Shown here in pieces: positions 21,929-32,398 of a DNA stretch of 64,000 nt (positions within the stretch are counted from its first letter, which is position 1; each line of letters begins with the position of its first letter). The position numbers and the translations under genes are program-made. The stretch lies in NCBI GenBank assembly GCA_039707655.1, contig CM077664.1, forward strand, positions 202,300,195 to 202,364,194, in the 5' to 3' direction. This DNA is from Elymus sibiricus. Its lineage: Eukaryota; Streptophyta; Magnoliopsida; Poales; Poaceae. A model generated the notes under the pieces. The model was not told where the DNA came from. It saw only the letters and a program-made list of their open reading frames with translations, and made no database searches.

Positions 21929-23609
21929 TGATGTCTACTACGCAACTTTATTCTTGTAGACTCTGTTGGGCCTCCAAGCGCAGAGTTTTGTAGGACAGTA
22001 GCAAATTTCCCTCAAGTGGATGAGCTAAGGTTTATCAATCCGTGGGAGGTGTAGGATGAAGATGATCTCTCTCAAACAACCCTGTAATCAAATACAAGAA
22101 ATCTCTTGTGTCCCCAACACACCCAATACAATGGTAAATTGTATAGGTGCACTAGTTCGGCGAAGAGATGGTGATACAAGTGTATTATGGGTAGTAGATA
22201 TAGGTTTTTGTAATCTGAAAATATAAAAACAGCAAGGTAGCAAGTAACAAAAGTGAGCACAAACGGTATTGCAATGCTTGAAAACAAGGCCTAGGGTTCA
22301 TACTTTCACTAGTGCAATCTCTCAACAATGCTAACATAATTGGATCATATAACAATCCCTCAACGTGCGATAAAGAATCACTCCAAAGTTCCTATTAGCG
22401 GAGAACATAAGATAGAAATTGTTTGTAGGGTACAAAACCACCTCAAAGTTATCCTTTCCGATCGATCTATTGAGCCATGCCTATAATTGTCACAAACAGC
22501 CCTAGAGTTCATACTAAAATAACACCATATGATACACATCAACCAACTCTAATGTCACCTAGATACTCCAATGTCACCACAAGTATCCATGAGTTGATTA
22601 TACGATATGCATCAAACAACTTCATAATCATAATATTCAATCCACACAAAGAACTTCAAGGAGCACCCCAAAGTTTCTATCGGAGAAAAGATAATGAAAA
22701 CGTGCATCAACCCCTATGCATAGATTACCCCAATGTCACCGCGGGAATCCGCGAGTTGAGTGCCAAAACATATATCAAGTGAATCAATATAATGCCCCAT
22801 TGTCACCACGGGTATTCATATGCAAGACATACATCAAGTGTTCTCAAATCTGAAATATTCAATCCGACTATAACGAAACCTCAAAGGGAAAATATTCGAT
22901 TCATCACAACAAGGATAGAGAGGGAAGAAACACCATATGATCCAACTATATTAACAAAGCTCGCGATGCATCAAGATCGTGCCAAATCAAGAACACGAGA
23001 GAGAGAGAGAGATCAAACACATAGCTACTGGTACAAACCCTCAGCCCCGAGGGTGAACTACTCCCTCCTCGTCATGGAGACCGCCGGGATGATGAAGATG
23101 GCCTCCGGTGATGATTCCCCCCTCCGACAGAGTGCCGGAAAAGGGTTGTAGATGAGATCTCTTTGATACAGAGGCTTGCGGCGGCGTAAAAACTCATCTA
23201 GGTTTACTTTCGGGGGTTTCTGAATATATAGGATTTTTCAGCGTTGGAATCACGCAAAGAGGTGCCACAGGGGGCCCACGAGGCACCAGGGCGCGCCTGG
23301 GGGGGTGGCGCGCCCTGGTGGCTTGTGGGGCCCCTGTGGGTCTTCTGCTGCTCCCTCGAAGCTTCCTGGGTCTGTTTCCTTCCAGAAAAAATCGTCAAAA
23401 AGTTTCGCTGCATTTGGACTTCATTTGATATGGATTTTCTGGAAAACCAAAAACAAGCAGAAAACAACAACTGGCACTGGGCACTAGGTCAATATGTTAG
23501 TCCATAAAAATCATATAAAAGCCATATAAAAGTGCACCAAAATCATACAAAACTATAATAAACATGGCATGAATACTTCATAAATTATAGATACGTTGGA
23601 GACGTATCA
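21929..23609 (-). mobile_element. Solo LTR of a third Gypsy family (1681 bp), TSD AGGCC
   Basis: The minus strand starts TGATACGTCTCCAACG and ends AGTAGACATCA. It is flanked by AGGCC at 21924-21928 and 23610-23614. No internal domain is present, so it arose by LTR-LTR recombination. It carries a (GA)n run (22997-23012) and the GC-rich hairpin module at about 23277-23325. Confidence 0.9.
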
Positions 23610-24022
23610 AGGCCTAGCAGGAAAGGCCGGCTCAGGATGTGGGCCGGCTCAAGAAGAAGATGTTTGGCTTCAGGGTTGCCTTGGAGATCAAGTAGACTTA
23701 GAGTAAGGGACGGGTTGAGATTATGACCCGGACTCTCATGTAAATCTAGGGTTCCACCTGTGTATAAGGGGAGCTCCTAGGCCAAAAAAGACTAAGTTGC
23801 AATCTCCCGAAAGCTAGGTTAGCGAATCCGCATCCTTGTAATCGAGATCTACAGCAATATAATCAAGCAGGACGTAGGCTTTTACCTCCACCGTGAGGGG
23901 CCGAACCTGGGTAACCCTGTGTCTTCTCGTTCCCGATCAACCCCGTTAAGCTTCCACACTTGTGCGATGGCCTCATCTCCAAGTCCTTTCACAAGGGCAT
24001 CTGTCGTGTCAAAACCACGACA
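23610..24022 (+). repeat. 3' LTR of the Tat element, right part
   Basis: Resumes after the solo LTR and ends ...GTCAAAACCACGACA (TG...CA with the start at 21808). Contains the GTGTATAAGGGGAGCTCC stretch (23760-23777), a TATA-like motif that probably marks the LTR promoter. Confidence 0.75.
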
Positions 24023-24786
24023 CTAACTGAGTGCAAAAATTAACTACCAAAACAGAGGCACGTGAGGCTAATTGGTGGTGGCTCAAAACATGATTTTCCA
24101 ATAGCTCAAACAATCGTGTATATTATCCGGACATACATACGTCAGAATTAGACATAGCACAAATACAGAATTTCAAATTTACTTTAGAATTCAACATCAA
24201 CATGTACACTGAGATGCTGTTATTGCAGATTATGGTAAGCTCTTTTCATATTTCATTCATGAATTTATAACCTTGATTAAGATCTAGGAAAAAAGCGCAA
24301 ATCTTGATTAAGATGGGGGAAGATTACTAACCTTAAGTGGAAATAATTGGCAGCCACCATAAATGCAGTCAAATAACCAATTTAGATTAATGACCTACCT
24401 GAAAGAACAAAATAGAGGCAGTCAAAAAAGCTACCATAGCTATTTCAAACAAAGCTACCATAGGTTGTTCTTGTTTCTAGACTGGCGCACATTGATCTCG
24501 GCTGCAGTCGACTAAAGTGGCCTTGCAAGCCACACAATCAGGAATGATGATACAATTTCCATGTAAATCTTCTCAACAAACTCATGCAAGTCTTCCTACT
24601 CTACTGAATTGTTTAAAGTGTTGAACATTTAAGACACAACAAAATTGAGGTGGACCAAGTGAACACAACATAATCAACACAAATCAAGTGCCTAAACATG
24701 CAAATTAATTATCTACAGAATTAGCAAGCCATCATCAAGAGAAAAGAGAAGCAGGACATGAATCCATGGTGCCGGTTAGAGGTGCG
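24023..24786. other. Unassigned AT-rich intergenic DNA
   Basis: I see no coding sequence, TSD or terminal repeat. The right part ends near two MITE-like GGGCCTCTTTGA motifs (24791 and 24881). Confidence 0.4.
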
Positions 24787-24926
24787 ACAGCCTAGGGCCT
24801 CTTTGATCCAAAGGAAGTTCGCACAAACTGGTTAATCATGAAGCTTGCACCACCACCAACACCACCACCAACAAGTTGGGGGCCTCTTTGACTCAGGGTA
24901 TTTGCAAAGGTTACGGCAGTGCCACA

Positions 24927-25418
24927 CTACCACTGCTCTATTCCTCGCATCGCTGGGTCCGTCCCTACCCCTAAGGTCTCCCAGCGGCCAGCGCCCAACG
25001 GGCCAACTGTTCGGAGGAACCAGCGACCGACCAAACCGAGCGCTGCACTTATACACACACACACACACGCACAACGAGGGGGTGGGTGAGAGGGGGAGAG
25101 CTGGAGAGGAGTGGAGGTACCAGATCGAAACATGGAGGAAACAAAGTGGAGACGGCGGCTCAGATCTACGGCTTGGCGTCCTCGGAACCCACGGCCGGAA
25201 GCCGTGACGGTCCCCCGCCACGCGGCCCCCAGAGGCCCCGCCACCGCATCCGGCACCGACGATGCCGCGGCAGCTGCCCGAACATGGGCCTCCAAGCCGG
25301 CGGCATCGTGGCACGGCGCCGGCTGGAGGGCTGGCCCCGCGATGCGAAGGGATCCGACGTTGCCGCCGCTCGGGAGCACGGGTCTGCGCCAAGGTCTAGG
25401 CCTCCTCATCGCCGTCAT
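24927..25418 (-). CDS. Hypothetical Ala/Arg/Gly-rich protein, doubtful gene or gene fragment
   Basis: This 163-residue ORF lies on the minus strand in a CpG-rich island (about 24930-25640) that contrasts with its AT-rich surroundings. Upstream on the same strand are a TATA motif (25567-25573), AACCCTAGCCGCC leader-like DNA and a short upstream ORF starting near 25455. A (CA)n run at 25053-25072 falls inside the ORF, where it encodes a CVCVCI stretch, which argues against a conserved protein. No domain is recognised. It may be the first exon or promoter of a captured or decayed host gene. Confidence 0.25.
   Translation of the reverse strand: MTAMRRPRPWRRPVLPSGGNVGSLRIAGPALQPAPCHDAAGLEAHVRAAAAASSVPDAVAGPLGAAWRGTVTASGRGFRGRQAVDLSRRLHFVSSMFRSGTSTPLQLSPSHPPPRCACVCVCISAALGLVGRWFLRTVGPLGAGRWETLGVGTDPAMRGIEQW
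25053..25072. repeat. (AC)n microsatellite
   Basis: About ten AC dinucleotides with one GC interruption at the right end, inside the GC-rich island. Confidence 0.9.
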
Positions 25419-25566
25419 TTTTTCGAGTGGTCGCAGTCTCTGGTGGTGCGGTCATCGGCGACGGCGAGCAGGATGGGTGGGGCGAGCGAGGGAGAGCGAC
25501 AACGAAGGACGCGCGGATGGGGAGGCGGCTAGGGTTCTACCACGGGGTTGCATGGGAGCTGCTGAA

Positions 25567-25573
25567 TTTTATA
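25567..25573 (-). promoter_or_regulatory. TATA-like box upstream of the hypothetical ORF
   Basis: GGTATAAAATTC on the minus strand, about 150 bp upstream of the ATG at 25418. No supporting element other than the CpG-rich leader. Confidence 0.3.
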
Positions 25574-26126
25574 CCCAAAGGTGAGATGACAAAAATACCC
25601 CCAGGAGGGGCGCTGGAATTACGCGCGGTGGCATGCCAGGAGTGAAACTATTCATTGCTACAGTACCTCGGCTCGATCCGGCGGTTGAGATCAACCGGGA
25701 GCGAGATCGGACGGTCCAAATCGCATCAGGAAAACGATCGGACGACCGAGAGTCGCTGAGCTCTGAGAAGCCTCGGGTTCTCCTGCGAGTCTTATTTCTG
25801 GATTAGGAGAACGTGGGAAATTCATATATCAATAATGTTTAAAAAATTCAGAATTTTATCATGCTCCAGTACAGAATGAAAATTCCAGAACTAAGCGCAA
25901 AAGTTTTTGTTTTCAAACAACATCAATTATACTATCATCCAAATCATCCCAAAGGCATTACTTGGCACAAACACTAATTAAAAGATAAAAACATAGTCAT
26001 AAACATAGGCTATAATTGTGTAAACACACAAAAACAGAAAATAAAACAAAAATTTAAGATACATATTGGGTTGCCTCCCAACAAGCGCTATTATTTTATG
26101 CCCCTAGCTAGGCATAATGCATAGTT

Positions 26127-26944
26127 TCAAGTTTTATCATCCTTAGTTTCCAAATCCTCAATTACACATCCTCTCTTTCTAGGAGATTTAACATAGGAAT
26201 TTTTTACCATTACACTCCTAGGGACAAAGTCGAGGAATTTTCTTTCATAAACGGGTTCCTTTATCAAATCAATAAAATTGGGATGCACACTAATCATTTT
26301 AATGTCTTCGTTTCCCTTACTAGATGTGGCACCCTTAGTCTTAGGAACATACATAAACTTGCAATTTTTATTAGGAGGGATCCTATCAATAGTTTTAACG
26401 GAGGAAAAAACGGAACCCAAATTATTAATAATTTCCTCTAACTTGTCGGTTCTACCGGGACCTTGTTCTATCCTTTCGTTAATTATCGGTTCCTTTTCCT
26501 TTAAGGTTTTCAATATAATTCCCACCTTAGAACCAAATTGAGTAATGTGATTACGGACCTTTTTGTCTAAATTCTCAGGATGTTCAATAGTAGACATTTT
26601 ATTTTCAATAGCTTCTAACCTTTGCATAACATGTTCCAAAGTCAATGTCGTTTCATTAATAGTGATAGGTGGTGATCCCACTAGATTTCCCATAGCATTG
26701 AAAGCATCCATAGAGGGACACATCAAGAAATTCCCTCCGGTAATAGTATCTAGTACAAATCTATACCAAGTAGTAATACCCACATAAAAATTGCGAAGAA
26801 GAACGGTAGTGGATTGCTTACGAGTTGATCTATTTTGAGAATCGCAAATCCTATACCAAGCATCTTTTAAATTCTCTCCTCCCCTTTGTTTAAAATTAAG
26901 CACTTCATTTTCAGGGGTATAAGTATCGAGCAAAGAACTAGCCA
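26127..26944 (-). CDS. Gag-like ORF of the truncated Gypsy
   Basis: I chose ATG 26944 (MASSLLDTYTPENEV), which follows the leader; the frame is open upstream without similarity. The 272-residue product has only the C-terminal half of a retrotransposon gag domain (VLNFKQRGGENLKDAWYRIC, LLRNFYVGITTWYRFVLD), followed by a long Lys/Glu-rich, probably coiled-coil region (HVMQRLEAIENKMSTIEHPE). The capsid N-terminus seen in the gag at 14583 is absent. The ORF is intact, so this may be a genuine short gag variant rather than decay. Confidence 0.6.
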
Positions 26945-27120
26945 TAGTGGTGAAGCAAACTAACGAGCAAGCAAATAAAAATATTTTTGTGTTTTTGTAA
27001 AATTGTTTTAGAAGTGGGGGAGATGAAAACGAGAGGCAAATGCAAATAAAAGTCAAATGAAAAATAAGAGCAAGTAGATGATAGTTTGTGCGAAGGTACT
27101 TGATAGGTTTTGGTGATGTC

Positions 27121-27138
27121 TCCCTGGCAACGGTGCCA
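27121..27138 (-). promoter_or_regulatory. Degenerate tRNA-Asp primer-binding site
   Basis: TGGCACCGTTGCCAGGGA on the minus strand, with two changes from the perfect site at 14775-14792. It is at the standard 11-nt distance from the LTR edge at 27150. Confidence 0.75.
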
Positions 27139-27149
27139 GAAATTCTTCC

Positions 27150-28706
27150 TGCTACTTGTGAACTGCGTTGGGATTTCCCCGAAGAGGAGAGGATGATGCA
27201 GTACAGTAGAGATAAGTATTTCCCTCAGTTAAGAACCAAGGTTATCAATCCAGTAGGAGAACCACACAGAACCTCGTTAGCAGCACCTACACACACAAAA
27301 GCAAACACTTGCACCCAACGCAAATAAGAGGGTTGTCAATCCCCTTAGCGGTCACTTGCAAGGATTAATTCTGATAGTGATAGATAGAAAAGTAAATTGC
27401 AAAAGAAAATAAAAGTAAATAAATTGCAGCAAGGTATTTTTGGATTTTAATATATGATAGATAAATGACTCGGGGGCCATAGTTTTCACTAGAGGCTTCT
27501 CTCTCGAACACATAGCATACGGTGGGTAAACAAATTACTGTTGGGCAATTGATAGAAAAACGCATAGTTATGATGATATTCAAGGCAATGATCATGTATA
27601 TAGGCATCACGTGTGAGACAAGTAGACTGACTCCTGCCTGCATCTACTACTATTACTCCACCCATCGACCGCTATCCAGCATGCATCTAGGGCATTAAGT
27701 ATAAAACAGAGTAACGCTTTAAGCAAGATGACATGATGTAAACAAAGTAAACTCAAGCAATATGATTAAACCCCATCTTTTTATCCTCAATGGCAACAAT
27801 AAAAATACGTGTCTTGTCCCTTTCTTTCACTGGGATATAGAACACCGCAAGATTGAACCCATCACAAAGCACCTCTCCCATTGCAAGATAAATCAATCTA
27901 GTTGGACAAACCAAACGGATAGATTGGAGAGAAATACAAAGTTATAACAATCATGCATAAAAGAGTTCAGAGAAGACTCAATTAATATTCATAAATATTC
28001 AGATCATAAACCCATAATTCATCGGATCCCAATAAACACACCGGAAAAATTAGATTACATCGAATAGAACTCCAAGAACATCGAGGAGAACATGGTATTG
28101 AAGATCAAAGAGAGAGAAGAAGTCATCTAGCTACTAGCTATGGATCCATAGGTCTGTGGTAAACTACTCACACATCATCGGAAGGGCAGCAAGGTTGATG
28201 AAGAAGCCCTCCATGATTGATTCCCCCTCCGGCAGAGTACCGGAAAAGGCCTCCAGATGGGATCGCGGAAGAACAGAGGCTTGCGGCAGCAGAAAGGTTT
28301 TCTCTTCTGTCTATCTGGTATATTGGGAATATTTTGGAATTTATAGCGCTGGAATTAGGTCAAGAGGTGCCACGAAGGGCCCACAAGCCTAGGGGGCACG
28401 CCTACCCCCCTAGGCGCGTCTCCCGAGCTTGCCGCTCCCTCGTGACTCTTCTGATCTTCTCCCGAAGCTTCTATGGTTCCTTCTGGTCCAGAAAAAATTA
28501 ATCCAAAGTTTTTTCTCCGTTTGGACTCCGTTTGATAATGATTTTCAGAAAAGACAAAAACAGGCAAAAAAACAGCAACTGGCACTAGGCACTAGGTTAA
28601 TAGGTTAGTCCCAAAAAATTATATATAATTGCATAATAAACATCCAAGATTAATACTATAATAGTATGGAGCAATCAAAAATTATAAATACGTCGGAGAC
28701 GTATCA
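27150..28706 (-). repeat. 5' LTR of the truncated Gypsy (1557 bp)
   Basis: TG...CA bounded and colinear with 8471-10034 but clearly more diverged than the two LTRs of that element are from each other. In place of the CACCAGGG hairpin it has CCTAGGGGG...CCCCCTAGG at about 28387-28413. Confidence 0.85.
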
Positions 28707-31000
28707 GACATTTTTTGATTTGGTGAACAAAACTTGAAACGTTAACATTTTTGAAAATATGAACAACTTTTGAAAATTTAGAATTTTTTTTGAAATTCCC
28801 AAGAAATAATAATGTATGATTAAATTTTGCAAACGGGATTTTTTTTGAAATTCTAAACTACTTTTGGAAACATGAACTTTTTTTCAAATGTTTGCTAAAT
28901 TCACAAAATGTTCACTAATGAAAAATAATAATGAATTTTAAAATTATCCATTAATTCAATTATTGTTGATAAACCAAATAATTGTTCACGAATTTCCAAA
29001 CAAAATTTTTAAAAAACGATTTTTTTTTGTAAATTTAAGAACATTATTTGAAATTGCGAATGATTTATGACATTCTTTATTTAAAAAAAGACAAAAGATT
29101 TTCGAAAATTGTGATTTTTTTTTAAATCTCAAACATTTCTTAGATCTGTGAATAATTTTTTTAATAGAAAGCAATTTATGGTATTTCTAATATTGTTTTG
29201 AAGAATTTGAACATTTTATAAAATTTATGAATTTTTAGAATGAACTTTTCAAAAAAGAAAGGAAAAACAGAGAATGAAAAAATTTAAAAATAAACAAATA
29301 CACAAAAAACCAGGAAATAAAAATCTGGTTCAGAAACATTCTAGAAGTTCCCTAAAAACCGGCCAGGAACCTTCCAGAAGGTTCCTAAAACTTGCAATGC
29401 GAGAGAAAAAGGTGGTAAACTTGGCCGACCCATGGAGCGTGTGCGTAAACGCTGCAGCGCAATCTAGCGCCTTAAGCGCTAACGAGGAGCTCTCGGCGAT
29501 GCAGTGGCAAAGGGACGCTTTCTTTGTGTGAAGTGCTCGTTCCATAGTGCGGGAGCCCACATTGCTCTGGCTCTCTCATCTTGTCCTTCGACTCGGGTCA
29601 TTTTAAATTGATGGGCCATGATTTCGAGTGAGTGGCTAACAAACCTGGCTAAATGGGCCGGTCCTTTCGTGCCGGCCCAATAGCCCGCGTGACCGCCCCT
29701 GGTGGGCTTGGTTCGGCACGTGTATACTCGGGTTGTGCCGACACGTGGCCTGCTTAGGGTCGTGCCTCGCTAGTGAGGCTGGGCACGCATGACGGCACGG
29801 CTTTTCCTATTTGCCACACGTTGCGGCAAAGTGTCGCCGCAACGCACAGGCAGCGATCGATATCGAGCACATTGGGCCGGCCCATTTTGTAGCTGTACAA
29901 GAAGCTTTCTGTTTTCGGTTTTTGGAACATTCTGGAGGTTTCCAGCCGGTTTTTCCGGTTTTGGGAACTTTCTAGAATGTTCCTGAACCATTTTTTCTTT
30001 TTATGTTTTTTATTTTATTTTTACTGTTTCATTTTTCTTTTCTTTTCTATTTTATTTCACTTTTCTTTTTTCTTTTTTGAGTTACTTTTTCTTTTCCAAC
30101 AAATGTTTAGAAATTTCCAAAATTTACTCATTTTTTCGGAAAATGTTCCTGTTTTCGAATTTGGTTCAGAAATTCCAAAAAAGTTTAGAATTTAAATTTT
30201 TATTTGCTTCTTTTAAACAAATGTTCAAATTTAAAAAAAAAATAGAATTTCAAAAATTATGGAAATGTTTGCATTTTTAATTGTTGTTCACAAATTTAAT
30301 AAATGTTCGTGCATTTCAGGATATATCCCTGTTTTCAATATTTGTGAACAAATTCGAAAGATGTTTATGTTCTCAAAATTTGTTCGCAATTCAAAAAATG
30401 TTCGGGGAATTTGATAAATATTCGCGGTTTGGAAATAATGTTCATAATTTCAAAAAATGTTCGCGATTTTTAGAAACTGTTCCTGTTTGCATAATTTTTT
30501 CACAAATTCAAAAGATGTTCATGTTTTCATAATATGTAGGGAAATTCAAAAAATGTTTGGGGAATTACGTAAAATGTTCGTGTTTTGAAAAATATGATCG
30601 TAATTTCAAAACAAAACACGATTTTCAAAAATTGGTTCAGTTTTCAAATTTTGTTCACAAATTCAAAAGATGATCACGTTTTTAAAATTTGTTTGCAAAT
30701 TAAAAAATGTTCGGGGAATTTCATAAAATGTTCGTGTTTTGGAAGCAAATTATAATTTTGATTTTTGGTGTGTTTTTCAGAAATGTTCCCATTTTCAAAA
30801 AATTGTTCATAGTTTTGAAAAATGTTCTCGTCTTCAATGTTGTTTCTTCTTTTGCGAAAAATGTTTGAGATTCGCAAAAAATGTTCGCATTTTCACTAAC
30901 TGTTCGAGTTTTAATTAATTAACAAATTTTGAAAATGGTCATTATTCACAAAACATTTACTTTTGTCAAAAGAAAATCAAGTTCAAAATTTCAAAAAAAG
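28707..31000. repeat. AT-rich region forming a large imperfect inverted repeat
   Basis: The left arm (inner part about 29315-29395) and right arm (about 29905-29995) are reverse complements with few mismatches: AACATTCTAGAAG / CTTTCTAGAATGTT, CCAGAAGGTTCC / GGAACATTCTGG, AAACCGG / CCGGTTT. Outside them both arms turn into T- or A-rich DNA built from the degenerate words AAAAATGTTC and TTTGTTCACAAATTC. A GC-rich spacer of about 500 bp (29400-29890) holds GGGCCGG-type palindromes. The layout suggests a foldback or long-TIR Mutator-like element, but I found no clear ends or TSD and no transposase. Confidence 0.5.
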
Positions 31001-31297
31001 TTTAGAATTTTCGCGGCTTATAATTATTTAAACTGGGTAGTTATTTTAGAGAACAAATCGAAGAAACTACTGTAGCTAGCGACGTGGTTCACTCGCTAGA
31101 GGTCGTGTGTTCGATCCCTCCGGTTCACGTACTTCTTTTTTCGATTTTTTTTTTAAGTTTTGTCCCTGTCGCTTGTTTCTTTAAGAGTCAGACTGCGAAT
31201 ATTTCACTAGAGTGAGCTGGTTGCGGTGGCAGCAGCGTGGCCGGATGTGCCGCTGGTCACGGTTCGAGTCCCGCCGCCGCGCTTTTAGTTTGGTTGA

Positions 31298-31591
31298 TTT
31301 TTTAACTGCGCGCTACCGCGAATGGGCTGGCCCAGGTCGGCCAACACCTTTGCGAATCTACGACTTTTTGCCGCAATAAGCGGCGTATAGGAGGTCCCTG
31401 CCGGCACAGCACGCCCAGTTTGGTTTCCTTATTTTTTTGGTAAATTTTTTAACTGCGCGCTACCGCGAATGGGCTGGCCCAGGTCGGCCAACACCTTTGC
31501 GAATCTATGACTTTTTGCCGCAATAACCGGCGTATAGGAGGTCCCTGCCGGCACAGCACGCCCAGTTTGGTTTTCTTATTTTTTGTTAAAT
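31298..31591. repeat. 147-bp direct tandem duplication
   Basis: Copy 1 starts AACTGCGCGCTACCGCG at 31304, copy 2 at 31451. The copies differ by only a few bases (for example CTACGAC/CTATGAC and AAGCGG/AACCGG). Both contain CCTGCCGGCACAGCACGCCC. A third partial similarity to the GC-rich DNA at 31680-31735 is weak. Confidence 0.9.
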
Positions 31592-32185
31592 TTTTTATAC
31601 AGCCTAATAGGCTGAATATAGGCTCAAAACAGCACAATAGCTTGAATCCTACGTGGGCCAACGGGATAAACATGCCGCCGGGCTGGCCCATTTACCAAGG
31701 GGCCGTGCCTGGGCTGGGGGGGTACAGCACGCAGGTTTAGTCCAGGCCCATCTGCCAGGTCTGGCGGCGGATAGGTTGGTTTCGTTGCAGCCAGGACGCA
31801 GGAGCCTTTCCACCGGCGCCGCCACGCCCACCGCCAGCGGAGTCTCGTCCATGGCACGGCCGTCGCGGGGCACCTGGGCGAACTTACTCCCGCCGGCGTG
31901 CGGGCACACGCACCGCCATCGCTAGGCCTGGGTATGTCGCCCTGGTATCTCTACGCACCGCCCTCTCTAGGCCTGGGTATGCTCATGCGCTCTCTGCCTG
32001 TTTTAATCTCTACGCGGCTGCATCCATCAGCGCGGCTGTCTGTATTATGAACTTACCAAAGAAATCTTCTTCTCAGTTCAGGTACAGATAGCAACGACCC
32101 ATTCAGTGGTAGAGATTCGGTTGGCTGAGCCCAAGAATTTCAGAGAGAAACCGCAATGTAAAAGACGGTGCTACGAAAACCCATT
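31592..32185. other. Unassigned DNA downstream of the alpha-galactosidase gene
   Basis: GC-rich at 31650-31990, with two CTAGGCCTGGGTATG copies (31923 and 31967). The frames on both strands look like composition effects. No TE signature is recognised. Confidence 0.4.
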
Positions 32186-32191
32186 TTTATT
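32186..32191 (-). terminator. Poly(A) signal AATAAA of the alpha-galactosidase gene
   Basis: AATAAA on the minus strand, about 210 bp downstream of the stop codon, preceded by a TG-rich stretch (CTGTATGTATGTAAAG). It is the best plant near-upstream element in the 3' region. Confidence 0.55.
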
Positions 32192-32398
32192 GCTGCAACT
32201 TTCGTTACAACTTGCAAATTTCAGAAACACACGCACCGACATTTTCACGGCACTTTACATACATACAGTTGCAGCTTATTTCTAACGTCATATAACCAAA
32301 CCCATTCCTCAATTCACCTCATCTCAGCTCTATCGATCCTTCCTTGCAAACCCTTCCCCTGAACTAGATCGATCGACTTGCTATGCTTTCGCCTACAG

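Larger units (their letters stand above)
5850..24022 (+). mobile_element. Tat-lineage Gypsy retrotransposon, 5'-truncated by the window edge and carrying three insertions
   Basis: The coding order on the plus strand is gag C-terminus, RT tail, RNase H, a second archaeal-type RNase H, an HHCC/DDE integrase, an antisense multi-exon gene, and a 3' LTR ending CCACGACA at 24022. A dual RNase H is the hallmark of Tat/Ogre/Retand elements (established knowledge). Insertions into it are the family A copies (to the left of 5850), a non-autonomous Gypsy (8471-16312) and a solo LTR (21929-23609). Reading frames and LTR sequence resume correctly across the last two. A deletion between gag (6130) and the RT tail (about 6184) removed the protease and the catalytic RT. 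Confidence 0.85.
25801..28706 (-). mobile_element. Truncated non-autonomous Gypsy with the same LTR family as 8471-16312
   Basis: Minus-strand order is LTR (28706 to 27150), a mutated tRNA-Asp primer-binding site (27138 to 27121), a gag ORF (26944-26127), then family-typical non-coding DNA that stops at about 25801, where the GC-rich island begins. The 3' half and 3' LTR are missing. The LTR ends (TGATACGTC... and ...CAAGTAGCA) match those of 8471-16312, but the gag is clearly different in sequence. No TSD can be checked because the left end is lost. Confidence 0.8.

Noticed and set aside
22477..23151. Frames of about 100-120 codons in the solo LTR
   Set aside because: Non-coding LTR DNA; no conserved protein pattern.
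24845..25207. Plus-strand His-rich frame
   Set aside because: His codons come from a CACCAC simple repeat and the frame crosses the AC microsatellite.
31100..31275. Possible tRNA genes
   Set aside because: B-box-like words only; T-stem and acceptor pairing fail.
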